From: Capillidium heterosporum
Lineage: Eukaryota > Entomophthoromycota > Entomophthoromycetes > Entomophthorales > Capillidiaceae
Assembly: GCA_016630905.1 (NCBI GenBank)
Contig: WBMQ01000011.1
Coordinates: 1,488,001-1,552,000, forward strand
Length of the DNA: 64,000 nucleotides
Reading direction: 5' to 3'
Shown here: piece by piece, positions 11,601 through 23,830 of the stretch
Position numbering within the stretch: position 1 is the stretch's first letter
How the letters are laid out: every line of letters starts with the position of its first letter
Made by a program: the position numbers and the translations under genes
Notes under the pieces: generated by a model
What the model saw: the letters and a program-made list of their open reading frames with translations, nothing else
Told to the model about the DNA's origin: nothing
Databases searched by the model: none

Positions 11601-13277
11601 TTGGAGCCTTGGTTCCTTATTTACACACTCCAATATAGAAGGTAGTGGTGCTTGTAAAGTTTTGATTGATTTTGGCTCTATCTGAAATGTGGATTCTAGG
11701 TTTGGCTATTGTACCTAGGTTGAAACTTGGCATATCTACAGAGTTGAATACCGCTGGATTGGACAAGGCTAGATAGCCTATATTTTCGACATAAGCATCT
11801 TTTAATAATGTTGTCTATTGTTGAAGATACAAAGAATAGGATGTTGGGAGCTAATAGTTGGTATCACTATAATTGGTTTAATCGAAGTTTGATTGTAAAA
11901 ATATATAGAACTAGTCTAACCAGAGGTAGATTATATGGGACATAGTTTGATGAAAAGAGATAATGCCTCGACAAAGCAAAACTTACTCATCAGTTAGAGT
12001 TTTCAAATATAAAATAAATTGAAAAGTAAAATATACCAACAATAAAAAGTAATAAAAATAAAATGATAAGTATAATGTATATTATATATTTATTAGTCTA
12101 CTATGCGGTACGTCCTTCTGATCTATACGAAATAAAGTTAGAATTATACTCAATAAAGCATATATAATGAAATATTTGAATATCAGTAAAAATTGAAGAT
12201 TCCACAAGAATTTTATCAACACATAAATTTCTGTTGTCCCTATCTTGTATTCATCACTTTGAAAGTTTGTAATAAAAAGCTGAGCTTACCTTTTTGGAAA
12301 AAGTTAGTTTGAATCAATGACGTAGGAAAGCTCTTGATGGTTAAATTTGATGATTGAGGGTTGTGGGATAAAACTTTTATTTAAAGTGCGAGATGAGATT
12401 TGGATAGTTTTGAGTAGGCTGGTAGAAGCTGATGGAAGTAAAATGTATTTACAAGTTGGATTTCTCTTGTTATTGAAGTAGCTGCTTTTTAATGATTTGG
12501 TGGTATTTGAAAAGTCTAGCTATATCTTAGTGTATAGTATAACAACCTGGGCTGTCACAATTCTTATTATTAGATCATAGACCTGTCCCGCTTATTTGCT
12601 CTCTTGTACTACTTGTTCTATCAACTTTCTCTCTGTCAATATCCTAATTCGTAACTATTTTGGTTACTAACATCTTCCACTCCCCTATATTTTAATTGAT
12701 TACCTTGATACTTCTTTTAGTTCCGATTATAGCTTAAAAACTCAAACTATCAGCAGCATAGCATTTGATATGGGAATTCCAATAACCATAGTCTTATCAA
12801 TTTCTCAATTATGAGGAGAGATAAATCTACGTCTAATCTAGTGATTGCAAAACAGCAGAGGTGTTTAAACTCTTTGATTGCTGCCAAAAGCTCTCATCTT
12901 GATAATGCTCCACCTCACTATCCCTAGCTGTTGCTCACTTCTTGATCCCATTCCTTAGCAATAGCTGTTTTCCGACAGCCTGATTCTGTTTCCTAGTCTA
13001 CGAATAGAAGCTTGTTCTTAATAAGTCTCTTAGTTTACCAGCATTGTGCTACTATGTGGTCCAAATTCTCTGTCCTTCAGCTTATTACTTCCTTTAGATG
13101 ATTCATTTTACCGATGCAGTGGTCAGCATTGGTTCTACTTTTCCAACATATCCGGTCATACATTCCCATTATGACACCATTATTAGTTGGACCCGACGGC
13201 ACCTCCTTAGACCTTACACTTACACTTAAAAGAATTAACATTTGCCTTTTGCTTTTCAGTCAACTTGCATTCAAGGT
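11601..13277. other. Spacer, no gene recognised
   Basis: Long AT-rich stretch. From about 12550 composition becomes more balanced, and a 134-codon + frame starts with ATG at 13114, but it has no motif and overlaps a competing - strand frame, so it is not called. Confidence 0.35.
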
Positions 13278-13448
13278 TTATGATGAGGTCAGTAAGTTGG
13301 TAAACTTGGTTAGGGAATTGAGGTCAGATGAATTGAGATGGTTGGGGGTATATTTGATCATAGTTTTCAAAAAATTGATATCTGATTTGATTTCGTGGTG
13401 TAACTCCTTCAAGTTGGTGAGGATATCGGTTCTAAGTTTAGCATCCAT
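13278..13448 (-). CDS. Possible small protein (56 aa), unknown
   Basis: ATG at 13448 opens a 56-residue charged, helix-like frame (MDAKLRTDILTNLKELHHEI...) ending with TAA at 13278. The same frame is open upstream to about 13580 without another ATG, so a first exon may be missing. The opposite strand carries an overlapping hydrophobic frame. Family unknown and coding status unsure. Confidence 0.25.
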   Translation of the reverse strand: MDAKLRTDILTNLKELHHEIKSDINFLKTMIKYTPNHLNSSDLNSLTKFTNLLTSS

Positions 13449-13580
13449 CTTCGAGCCGTTGATTATGGTTAGGTTCAGTGTGAAGAACTTTATTCCAAGT
13501 AGGTTTCTTGAAATTTGAACTTGAAGGTTGAGATAGAACTGATACTTATACTTTTGTTGGTAGCTTTGGCTTGCTGGCAC

Positions 13581-13950
13581 GATACTATATGTAAAGCCAC
13601 TTCACTACCCTTCATATTAATTGGCAGGGAGCTCTGTGATGTCTGCTTTATCTACATTATATTGAAATTGTCTACAACTATCAAAGTATTAGTGCAAAAG
13701 ATCTTCTAATTCAACCCAAGTGCTGATAATCTTAAAAATTAGTATACACTGTAAAGTCTGAAGCTGCATCCTATAATAAAGTGTGAGGTAAGCTGAAGGC
13801 TATCAACTTTAGATTTGGGGGTTTGTTTTGAAAGGTTGATTGGATACATAGTAGAAAAATGTAAATGTAGTTAAAAATACATATAGGGTAAAACTGTACA
13901 AGTATACATTAAAAAGTATTTTATTACTTTTACGCCTCAAATAAAAATAC
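13581..13950. other. Spacer downstream of galactokinase
   Basis: AT-rich 3' flank of the galactokinase gene. Nothing else seen. Confidence 0.4.
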
Positions 13951-15568
13951 TTAGAGCTTACCACCCAGGAACTCAACCAAGTTGGTAAGAATGACAGCAC
14001 CCTGACCCGGTTGAGTAGCAAACACATTCTCACCAAAATCGTAGTCATCCAAATCGGTATAGTACTCGGCTCTCAATGTCTTCAAGTAAGTGGGTAGTTT
14101 GTGACTAGGTACTAGGGAAATTGTACAGCCACCCCATCCGGCACCTGAGAGACGACTGCCTAAGGCACCGGCTTTTAAAGAGAGTTGAGTCAGTTGTTCC
14201 AATTGGGGGCAAGAACAGTCAAAGTTAAGGTGGCAGGATTGTTGGCTCTGGTTCATTAGGGCACCTAATAGAGAGGCGTAGTCTTGGGTGCTGGTGATTT
14301 GATGGCTTTGAGTACAGAGGTTCTTGAATTGAATGACTCGTAAGGCTTCGGATAGGACATGCTTGCTGCGTTTGTACAAATGGAAGGTGTCGGCCTTGAC
14401 GGGGTATTTGGTTAAAAATTTAGTAGTGAGACTATCGATAGAGAGGTCGAGTTCTTGAGATACTTGATCCAAGATGTAGCCTTGTTCTTTGTTGTTGATC
14501 AGAGTGTCGCATTCCTTTAGTAATAAGTTGAAGTTGGACTCTAGATCCTCGGTGTTTAGGCCTTTGGTTTGGATGTAGGCCTTCAAAACTTGGTTCAAGT
14601 TGGGATAGTCTCCAGTTTGTTGTAAGAGGTTGAGTTTAGAAGCTAACAGGTAAGCTGCCATCCTTGTTTCAACAACTCTGAGGTTGTAGCCAGTTAATTT
14701 GGAGACGAATTTGTTGCTGACTACCCTAGAATTGGCAATTACGAAGCTCATTGGGACTTTGAAGTTGGGTAGTTGGACATTAGTGGCATTGAGACTGGGT
14801 TCAAATTCGATAAATAGGGCTTGGTTCTTTTGGGCTAATAACGAGCATGACTGGTCCATACCACCACCGTTGACACCTACGAAACGTTCCGATTCTACAG
14901 CTGTACTAGCTAGGAACTTCTTGTCTTGGTTTAAGGGGTTGGATTTGGACTGATTGGAGTAGGTCGTCGCGATGACTAGATTGCATACAATCGCCGAGGA
15001 AGATGATAATCCACTACCTTTGGGTACGTTGCCGTCTAGCATAATTTTCATCGATTTAGGAGTTTTGATGTTGTGGGCTTGTAAAGCACCTTTGTAACCT
15101 GCTAAACAGTAGTTGGTCCATAGATGTTTGGTGGCGTCAATGTCAATGGTTGCATCTTGGTTTAGAGTGGGGATAGTTAAAGTGGGGAAACTGCTGTCTA
15201 CGTTGCTGATGGTGATAATGGGCTCATCTGAAGAGGTCGAGATGCTGACGGCTGATACTACGTCCTTTTCGATACCCATTGGGAGGACTCCGAACCCACA
15301 GTAGTCAATGTGTTCCCCAATTATGTTGACACGACCGGGGGCTCTAACTAAGAAGTTGGGTGGGTGGTTGAACTTTTCAGTGAAGGATTTTATGAGGTGC
15401 TTGTAACGTAGGCTAAGAGAGATGTTAGTATGGGAAAGATATGGGTTATATAAGTTACCGTTGGGAATCTAAGAGGGAATCTGTGTAGATACTTTCGATG
15501 GAGAGGACGGTTGGTACATCAGTACTAGAAGGGACGGTAGTCGAAGTTGGTAGGGAGGTGGAGCTCAT
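13951..15568 (-). CDS. GAL1: Galactokinase (GHMP kinase family)
   Basis: Two exons: 15459-15568 and 13951-15412 (46-nt intron), 523 aa, close to yeast Gal1. It transfers phosphate from ATP to galactose, the first step of the Leloir pathway in the cytosol. Visible motifs are the N-terminal sugar-binding signature VRAPGRVNIIGEHIDYCGF, the GHMP ATP loop NVPKGSGLSSSSAIV, the catalytic region GVNGGGMDQSCSLL and the C-terminal RLSGAGWGGCTIS. All are intact, so it is expected to be active. The start is the ATG of exon 1, whose Ser/Thr-rich leader is spliced in phase to LRYKHL. Galactokinase paralogues that act as sensors (Gal3) lack a two-residue Ser-Ala in the GSGLSSSSA loop. That pair is present here, so an enzyme is more likely than a sensor. 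Confidence 0.93.
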
Positions 15569-16786
15569 TTTTTGTTTGATTTTCTTGGTGCTGGGAAGAG
15601 AAAAGTTCAAATGGTGGTAAAGCTTTCAATTTATAGCTGTTGCTCAATCGCATTGGCAATGAAATTAGTGGTTGGGTCATGTGTCTTAGGTTTCAAATTT
15701 GTAAAAAAAGATGTACGTGAAGTTGGAACTCCTAATTCGTTCCGAAAATATAGAAAGTTATACTATGGAAATTGATGGAGACATTTTGTGATTTCAGAAC
15801 AGAGTAGTGCTTTTAGTTTCGTCGGTAGACGGATCCTACTGCTAATTTCCAAAGTTGCAGGTCAGGTGGTGACATATGATCTCCAGTTTGGATATCAGAT
15901 TTTTCGATGGGAAAATGAGGTTGGCGTTTTAAAATTTACCCATCAGCCGTGAGAACTTTGGAAAGTTGTACCCCAAATTTGGGACAAAAGTTTCAAATTC
16001 TTGAAGGAAACGAGTGCCATTTCAACTTTTTGTTTGCAAGGTGAAGGCCGGTTTTTGAAGATAGTCAGGATCTGAGAATTTAAATTTCTATAAAGATGGA
16101 GAGGTATGCAGATGAGAACCGAAGTTTCATCAAGAATTGTCAAGGAAATGGCTGTTAATGTGGATATCTTTTGTTTAGAAGTTGGAGTTGGATGAGTAGT
16201 TTAGAAAGAGATATCTTGGCGAATAGTTGACAAGTTTTGAACTAAGTATTGGCACATTTAGGTATGTTATAATTTGATGACGATAAAGTTTGAAGCTTGA
16301 GATATTCAATAGATATTATGATGCTTTTGATCGATTTCTAGGGCTACTTTGGAATTGGATGTAGTTGCCGGTACCCAATTCATATATAAAGTAATGGTAT
16401 AAAATATAGTACCTAATTTTCTCGATTAAATACAGTATCTATTGGTTGATTTTAATTAGCCCCAGGGGATTAAAGTCAGGATACTTTAATTCAATAGCTT
16501 CCCAATTTGTCAACCATTGATTTTCAAATTTGTAGACATCTTATTTGTTAATTTCCTTTATAGCCAAGAAATTCCCAAACCCAAGGCAAACCATTCAGTT
16601 GCAACGATTGCAAGGGAAAATTGACTGATGAAAATTCAATTGAAACGTGCCAAACTCATCAAAGATTACTTTTTGAGCTTGATCAATTGAGATACCAACT
16701 CAACACCCAACATCGATATTACTAGCAGAACTTTACATTCAAAATTATACAAAACAGAACTGTACACCCTAAACAATTAAAAGAAT
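15569..16786. other. Divergent intergenic region (galactokinase / UPF0132 gene)
   Basis: Both flanking genes are transcribed away from here, so it carries two promoters. An open frame at 15572-15775 (+) begins with TTG, is unrecognisable and is read as chance. No Gal4-type CGG-N11-CCG site was noticed. Confidence 0.4.
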
Positions 16787-17482
16787 ATGAGCAAGAGTTT
16801 CGCTTCCTTCAGCCCCTACACATCAGCTCCTGAAGAAAACCGCGCTAGTTACCAACCAATTGGCGACGGCCCTACCTTACCTACCCACAGTTCTACGAGC
16901 CACAGTAGTGCTCAGTACGTTGAAGAAGGTCGAGGTGATGCCTTCAACGTCTACGAGACTTCAACTTTTTTACCTTACGATGTTGAAGCGGCGCTTTGCT
17001 ATCTGTTGGGGTGTTTATCCGGTAAATTTTTTCAAGATATATTTACTAATTGGAGATTTTGTTTTATAATTTAGGAGTGCTATTTTTGATTGTAGAGCAA
17101 AAGAACGACTACGTTAGATTTCATGCTTGGCAGGCCTGTATCTTGGGTGTTATCTCATTGGTATATAGTTTAAATTTTCCAAAAGATTTTAATGATTTTA
17201 CTTTTTTAAACCGTAATAGATATTGCACTTCATCCTGGGTTTAATTTCCAACTTCCTGTATTACACTTTATTCCTCTTCTCTGTCGGTCTGTCATTCTTC
17301 CTTGCGTAAGTATATATTTTTGTTGAGATTGTTAATTGTGGCTCTTTGTTATTTGATCTTTTTTCTAACTTTCTTTTTTGGATATGAATAGCTTCCGAGC
17401 CTTCACTGATGCCGGTTCCTTGACCCGATTCCAGCTCCCTCACATTGGTAAATTTGCTTCCAAATGGACCGATGAAGAGTAA
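16787..17482 (+). CDS. UPF0132/DUF4870-like membrane protein
   Basis: Four exons (16787-17021, 17075-17160, 17220-17305, 17392-17482), 165 aa. The first 60 residues are a Ser/Thr/Pro-rich cytosolic tail. Then come hydrophobic segments VEAALCYLLGCLSGVLFLIVE, ACILGVISLILHFILGLI and YYTLFLFSVGLSFFLAFRAF, with the family signature QKNDYVRFHAWQA between the first two. The C-terminus ends FASKWTDEE. The family is widespread in bacteria and fungi, with a fold related to Tic20, and its role is unsettled. Intron 1 shows a clear TTACTAAT branch site. It lies tail to tail with NDC80 (196 bp apart). Confidence 0.8.
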
Positions 17483-17678
17483 TTGGACTATGAATTTACT
17501 CAATGACATCATACTACAATTTAACCGTGGGTTACAAGCCATGTACTATCCACCTCCAAAGTCAGTAATTAAACCTTTCTTTAGTCCTCTTATTATTATT
17601 TCTTTATATTTTAAAAAATATCATTGAAAAATATGCACTTTCATATCAATTTAGTTCAATAGAGCATTGCAGTGAAAT

Positions 17679-19741
17679 TTATTCCTCATCGCCTTCAAAG
17701 AACTTGCGTAGCTTCTCGGCATACAACTCAGAGATACCTTGAACCTCAACTGTATTGTCGGCGAAGAACTTCTTAGAATTACGTTGGAAATCTTCAACCT
17801 GCATGATACCATCCAAGTACCTGCGCTTGCGTAACTGAAAGGTCTCCCTTATGTTCTCCAAGTTGGAATTTAAAAGTTCAAGGTGCCGTTCCACTTGACC
17901 GACTTCGGGTACTGTATCGGCCTTCATGTTGTTGAGCTCCTCCTGTAGGCTTTTGATCTCCTCCTCATACTGATCATAGTTGCGGTTGGTCATCTAATAG
18001 TTTTTTGAGTTATTTTGAAGTTGGTGAAGGATAATTACCTCGTTATCAGTTTGATAGGTCGATGTCAACCTTTCGATCTTCTCTTGCAACTCTTTCTGTT
18101 GGCTGATGGCTTCGGCCAATTGCTCACGCAGTTGGTGCTCCTTTTTGCTGTTTTCAGAGGCTTGGGCACTCAGTGTTATCTCTTCCTGATGATCCTTGGC
18201 TTTCAGAGCATCAATGCGTTCCTAATTTTTTCAATTAGGGTAGCACATTTATGAAATTTACTTTGAGGATGCCCTGATCAATAGTAAAAAACTTCTCGAT
18301 GGATGATTCTTGGGGTCGAATCTCGAATGTTGCATCCAAGTCGATGGTTGGGTCCAGCAGCTTGACGTCGTACGCCAGCTCAAGGTAAGATCGGCGTATG
18401 CTTTCAACCTAGGCGAATGTCAGAGTTGGCTGTTCCATTGTGGTTACCTCTCTCAGCCGCCGTTCAGCTTCCACCTCACTTTCGTTTTTCTTGCTCGTTG
18501 CAGCGTTGACTTCTTTCTCCAGTTGGAGGAGGGTAGCTTCTTGCTTGGATTTTTCTCTGTTGAGTCGTTCGATCTCTTCAATGGAGAAAGCTTGGGTTTC
18601 GACTTGAGTGAGCAAATTCTGATTCCTTTCAACTTGGTCCTTGTGAGTCAGTTCTATAAAGCAACATTAGTTAGATAAACAAATGGCTCGAAACTTAGTA
18701 TGTTCAGTTGCTCGGTTTGCTCTCCGATCTTCCTAGTTCGTTTTTCACAGTCCTCAGCGTACCTCTTCTCCTTGGACTGAGCTTCTTCGACTTCGAGAGC
18801 GAGCTGGTCGTTCTTTTGGGTCAAAGCTATCGATAGAGGCTATCAAGCTACTGTAAATGCTCAAAACTTCTATATGAAAATTACCTCCAGCCCACCTAAG
18901 CTCTCAATCTTCTTTTCGTACAACTGTACTTCAGTCTTTGAACTATTTATCTTCTGCTGTAAGCTATTGGCAGGTCCACCTTCATGAGATGAATAAAATA
19001 GCTTATGATTTTACAAACTTACTTAAATTATCGCGATACTTATTGAGCAAAAGAGGAATTTGCCCCTCACGACCGGTCATATAGGCCATATACTCGATAC
19101 TAAGCTCTTCGAAATACTTTCTTGCTTTTTTACTTTGATCGATTGGGAACAAGTCTTCAGCTTCCTGCTGGAAACTCAGCTTGTGTAGGACCTAAAACCA
19201 TTTAGTGTTTTTCGATGCTACTTTCTACCTGGCAGAGGTTGACCATCCAGTCCAACAACGCTAGCAGCACTGGCCAAGAATGGGGTGAAGCAACTGCTAT
19301 CAAAGTGGAACGGGTAATATTATCTACAAAGGGGTATCTGATATATCAGTTAGTTGAACTATAATTAATGTACTTGATAGAACGGATAATTTTTGGAATG
19401 TCCTCAATGGAAACCATCTTTATATTCAAGTTAGGGCTAATCTGCGTGTACAAGAAGGTGAATATTTGCTGGAACAGCTTGGTAGAAGGAGACATAAGTT
19501 TAGGCCTATCGACAGGTTGGTCAAACCCATTGTTCTGCAAGTACTGTATAAGACGCCTCAAGCAGGCATTCTGAAAAGCAGAGTTACGTAGAGGCCTTGG
19601 ATCCTTGCTGCCTACTAGAGGAGTAGCAGGGATGGAGCCTTCGATTGTATTTCTGCATGGAATAAGCTTTATTATTGAACTTCAAATTAGTTACCTCCGG
19701 GCATTTAGGTTGGGAGTGGCAGTTGCCGATATAATACTCAT
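17679..19741 (-). CDS. NDC80: Kinetochore protein NDC80 (HEC1)
   Basis: Ten exons: 19695-19741, 19374-19652, 19229-19337, 19023-19191, 18885-18979, 18695-18839, 18448-18653, 18262-18408, 18039-18221 and 17679-17993. They total 564 aa and every phase agrees. A basic, Ser/Thr/Pro-rich N-terminal tail precedes the calponin-homology head: RPLRNSAFQNACLRRLIQYL, YLQNNGFDQPV, SPSTKLFQQIFTFLY, IKYPFVDNITRSTLIAVASP and SWPVLLALLDWMVNLCQ. The rest is long coiled coil. In the outer kinetochore Ndc80 pairs with Nuf2 and binds microtubules through head and tail. It is shorter than yeast (691) and human (642) proteins. The acceptor of intron 5 (18840-18884) was chosen because the alternative gives a stop. 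Confidence 0.93.
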
Positions 19742-21561
19742 CCTCGAGTTCGATGGCTTGATACTTGCTTTATGTTTCGCCCATGTTAGTTGTCTATCAA
19801 AAATAAAAGTTACTTCGCTTCACTCGTTGGGCTTTGGTCTTGAAGCTATTTTCGTGATCGCTTCCATCATTTCTACGACTCATGTTGGATACTCCTAATC
19901 AATTTATTAAACTAGCTCCAATTGACTTTTGATGTGTCTAAGATTGCTTGTTGGTTGAAAGCTTCTACAAGTATTTAAATTGAAAACATAAATTTTCCAA
20001 GTCTAGCATCATAGTTTTGGTCTGATGTTCCAAATTCTATTTAATAAAATTTTAGGATCACGCCTTTGCTCAAGGAACAAAGAGTAAGATTCTATTGTAG
20101 AGAATAGTCCGATTTACCTGGTAGCCCAAATCAAATATATATTTTCAATACTCAGATAACTATGTCTTTCATCAAAAGATATATTCTACCTATAAATTTG
20201 ACAAAATAAACAGGTTTTTTCGTATACTCTTTTAATCTAGGCTTATATAAGTATAGTAATGAAAAATAACAGCTGTTATATACGATAGAAGTACTTTCAC
20301 ATTCTGTATATTTCGGACTGATAGGAAGCACACGAGATTGAACACTATATAGTAAATTCTTTTATTGTAGTTCTATACTGAATAGTTAGAATCAGATAGC
20401 CCTTATATTCCTATCTAATAATAAATTGGAAAGACACAAGAAATAAATGTGGAGCCTTTTATTCCTAACTTTAGATAGTTAAGCTATAGTCCTTTATACA
20501 TAAGCTAGTTTAGGCACACCATGTTTAGTTTAAAGTAGGTTGCTTTCTCTTTATGGTTTTGTAAAATATAGATGAAATACTTGAGAAACTCAAATCATAA
20601 CTGTATACCATTCTCTATAGAAAATATATCAATTTGATTTCTAGTATAGCTTGCATTTATATCTTTGACTCATACGGTTAGGTTTATAGGTATATCACTT
20701 AGTCGGAATAAGCTATATCTGTGAGATACTGTAAATATAAATATAAATAAAGTAGAGGCAACTTCAACTTTATAAAAAGACTTTGAACGATCATCTGCTA
20801 ACAAATATAAGATGAATGTTGATAACTTTATCAAAAAAATAAATAATGAATTGAAATATATTACCAGATTATCGACTTTATTACATTGTGCTATTTCAAA
20901 ATAAACCAACCCTATCTACTTCTTTGACGGTATCGCTTTAAATAAATTAGTAAATTATATAAATGAGCTTTTACCTGCCACCAAACCGATAAACTTGGTT
21001 TTAAGAAAGCTGATAGTAGTAATAGTGTCGTCGTCGTCAAAAAAATAACTATCATAATCTCATCTTTGCGCATGTTTCTCTCTATTTTAATTCATTTGCC
21101 TTTTAGTTTTGTAGTGATAATATAGGAAAATTTACGGAAGCATAAGGCTTGGATGTTACCTCCCTTTTCTTTTGTAGTAAGCTGGTTTTCGGCGTCGTTG
21201 AATATGGGCTGTTCCAGGCATTTATATTTTGTACATGATAGGGAACAAGTTGTATTTTTTGGCAGTAGGAAGAAGGTTGAACGTTCGCTCAAAGAACATT
21301 TGCAGAATTGGGGTAGTGGCTCCAACCCGAACATCTTTGAATTTGAATTTTAGTTTGTGAAGTTGAGCTTGGTCACTTTTGATCCAAACTTGAATTAATT
21401 GAAGTGGCTTGAGTTTTAGATAGAATCAATGGTTGGATTAGTTTTGAGTAAACTATTGGCTTTCTTGTAAGAATGATGCAACTATTGTCAAAGGAAAGCA
21501 AGTATGATGGGAGTTAGGTGGTATGGGGAATCTTGGCATCATTTAGGTATTGTCATTAGTT
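19742..21561. other. Spacer
   Basis: NDC80 promoter side followed by AT-rich sequence. Frames at 20670-20909 and 21092-21353 lack motifs and overlap on opposite strands. No gene seen. Confidence 0.4.
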
Positions 21562-21729
21562 GAAGCTTATTACTACTACATGTTCATGTTAGAGGATCTT
21601 CAAAGAGCAGTCGATCTTTTTAACAAGCTTGGCCATGCCTTCCCACTACGAGACAAATTACTTCATGTGAGAATTTGATAGTAGCTAATTTATTCTTTAC
21701 AGAGGTACGGTTACGACTGCACATTTTAG
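21562..21729 (+). pseudogene. Orphan spliced coding-like fragment
   Basis: A frame from 21562 (EAYYYYMFMLEDLQRAVDLF) runs to a clean 36-nt intron (21667-21702: GTGAG donor, GCTAAT branch, CTTTACAG acceptor) and continues in phase to RYGYDCTF and TAG. A TTTAG acceptor-like site precedes it at about 21547. No upstream exons with an ATG could be found. It looks like the 3' end of a gene or of a relic. Family unknown. Confidence 0.3.
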
Positions 21730-22185
21730 GGTCCTATAATGCTATTTAACTACATCTACCGGTCCAGCATTTTGCAGTAGCCTCTTCATCAAAACTTGGT
21801 TAAAAGTACAATCAAAGCTTATACGAAAAAGGCAACTTATTGAAATTCAATTGTATTGTTGCTGATTATTGAACACACCACTACTGGTATTCTTTTGAGT
21901 AGGCATAGAATAGCTTAACCTAGAAGGCTTTTCTATATGTAAATTGATTTAAACAGACTTACGTTGAAGCTCAATCCTATGTACCATCATTATCAAGTGC
22001 TTGCATTCATCTGATAATTTTTTCGATATGGACACTGAGGCGTAGAGCTCAGACCTAGTATGAAATACAAAAGCACCAAAACCAGCATTTTGTATTATAA
22101 TTTATTGATATTGATCAACTTAACAAAAGTAGGACTGGTTTGTAACTAATTTGAGCTTCTAGAATAGCATACTGCCTTTATCTGT

Positions 22186-22437
22186 CTAATCACCATTTTG
22201 TGGCATTTCGATCATAGCTTGAGGAGGCTGGGGCATATTGAACATTCTGGGTGCTTCGACAGAGGATTTTGGCATCTCAACTTGAAATGTTAGGTAGGTT
22301 AGCAGACTTAGGTGCACCTGATATACCTGGTACACTTGGAGCTTGGAGTAATTTGGGAGTGCTAGGTGCAGCAGTTAGGGTAGGTAGGCGAGAGGTAACT
22401 GTGCTTGTCTTTTTAACTAAGCTAATGCTCATAAAGC
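22186..22437 (-). pseudogene. Degraded copy of the secreted Pro/Ala-rich protein gene
   Basis: The frame APRMFNMPQPPQAMIEMPQNG then stop mirrors the C-terminus of the intact gene at 23087-23731 (APEMPQSPEAMTEIPQDGDG). Upstream, Pro/Ala-rich text (LPTLTAAPSTPKLLQAPSV) matches its middle part in a second frame, so a frameshift lies near 22280. The signal-peptide region is absent. It is same-strand, about 0.9 kb downstream of the intact gene. Confidence 0.7.
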
Positions 22438-23086
22438 GGTCAGATGTTTGATAGGTAAATGCATATTGAATTTCAGATTGTCAGTTGTTTAATATTGAAA
22501 CTTTTATACTTTACTATATCGCAATCGTTTCACCTATACATTTAAGCTATCATAAACGCATATTTCCAATTTCCATATTATAGCATTGAATCATATTTCT
22601 CACATCACTTAAATCTTCAATTTACAACCGACATTTCTTGTTTAGAATGAGTACTTATCATTGTATATATTTTCAAGTTCATTATTGTATCTAGCTATAT
22701 CTAAAGTTTAATGGATTGCAACGAAGTTGCTGGATGAAAGTTAGTTATATTCCAATCCAAAAGGTTTATGGGAACAGGTTGCAAGTGAATTTTATATATG
22801 CATTTGCAGGCTACTATTTGCATTGCCATTTGCATTTATGTTCATTAAAATGTTCTTAATATATGCCTTCTCTATGTAGGCAGCTATATTAAGCTATTTC
22901 TATTTGAATTCATACTAAAGGTCGCTACTATTATATATTTAGTAAAGCCTTCGATATCTATAGAAATTCAAAGTTTGAATTTAAGTAGATCTAATAGAAA
23001 ATTGAAAAGTAAGGTTGGATATTATACTTTATTAAATTAATTGATTTAACTGTTATGAGATGACGGTTTCTAACTCGAGCTTACTA
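22438..23086. other. Spacer between the intact and dead Pro/Ala-rich genes
   Basis: AT-rich; nothing seen. Confidence 0.4.
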
Positions 23087-23731
23087 TTACTCTGATTCAG
23101 CACCATCGCCATCTTGAGGTATTTCAGTCATGGCTTCGGGAGATTGGGGCATCTCAGGAGCTTCAGCGGGCATTTCAGGCATTTCGGGCATCTCGGGCAT
23201 CTCAGGAATATCAGCTGGGGCGGCGTTGGGAGCGTTGGGTAGGCTGGGGGTGTTGGGCATACTTGGGGCTTCAGGCATATTGGGGGCATTAGGAGCTTCA
23301 GGTAAGGTAGGTAAAGCTGGGGCGGTAGCTGGGTTAGGTAGGCTGGGAGCGTTGGGAGTAGCTGGAATGGCGGCAGGGATTGCAGCTGGAGTAGCCTTCT
23401 CCTCTTTCTTGGCGGCAGCTGGGGCTTCTGATTTATCCTGTTTACCAAGTAATCCACCAGCGATAGGTAAAGTCGAACCTACTGGGGAGTTGCCACCACT
23501 GACGAGAGGCAAACCACCTGATTTCAAGATGTCACCGGCTACTGGCAAGCCACTGGTGGCATCCTTAGTCTCCTTGGCTCCGGCCTTGGGAGTTTCGACT
23601 GGTTTGTCAGCTGGCTTGGCTAAACCAGGTAGTAAGCCATCAATTGGGAGTAGGTTAGTGATAGGTACAGCGTTGACAACGGTGACAGCTACGGCTGATA
23701 AAGCGATCAAGTATTTGGTAGAAAAGTGCAT
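23087..23731 (-). CDS. Secreted Pro/Ala-rich low-complexity protein
   Basis: 214 aa from the ATG at 23731; an upstream in-frame TTG at 23782 is not a likely start. The N-terminus is a signal peptide (MHFSTKYLIALSAVAVTVVNA, cleavage near A21). The mature part is made of PIAGGLL- and LPVAGD-like motifs. A Pro/Ala/Asn-rich stretch and tandem EMP units near residue 185 follow, then an acidic end (DGDGAESE). No enzyme domain is visible. It may be a cell-wall-associated or adhesive protein, which is inference only. A TATA-like box lies 90 nt upstream. A large antisense Gly/Ala frame is only its shadow. Confidence 0.7.
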   Translation of the reverse strand: MHFSTKYLIALSAVAVTVVNAVPITNLLPIDGLLPGLAKPADKPVETPKAGAKETKDATSGLPVAGDILKSGGLPLVSGGNSPVGSTLPIAGGLLGKQDKSEAPAAAKKEEKATPAAIPAAIPATPNAPSLPNPATAPALPTLPEAPNAPNMPEAPSMPNTPSLPNAPNAAPADIPEMPEMPEMPEMPAEAPEMPQSPEAMTEIPQDGDGAESE

Positions 23732-23820
23732 GTTGATTATATTATTTGTTGTAAGAGCTATTAGATAATTAGTTGTTTTCAATGGATGTTTTGATACTTT
23801 AATGTGGTGTTGGACATTTC

Positions 23821-23830
23821 GTTTATATAC
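23821..23830 (-). promoter_or_regulatory. TATA-like box of the Pro/Ala-rich gene
   Basis: GTATATAAAC on the - strand, about 90 nt before the ATG. Confidence 0.45.

Noticed and set aside
13114-13518. 134-codon ATG-led hydrophobic + frame
   Set aside because: No domain, odd composition, no splice or promoter support, and overlap with a - strand frame of equal plausibility.
15572-15775. 67-codon + frame next to the galactokinase start
   Set aside because: Begins with TTG, has no motif and lies in a divergent promoter region.
23130-23768. 212-codon + strand Gly/Ala-rich frame
   Set aside because: It is the antisense of the Pro/Ala-rich secreted protein, whose signal peptide and homologous relic support the - strand.
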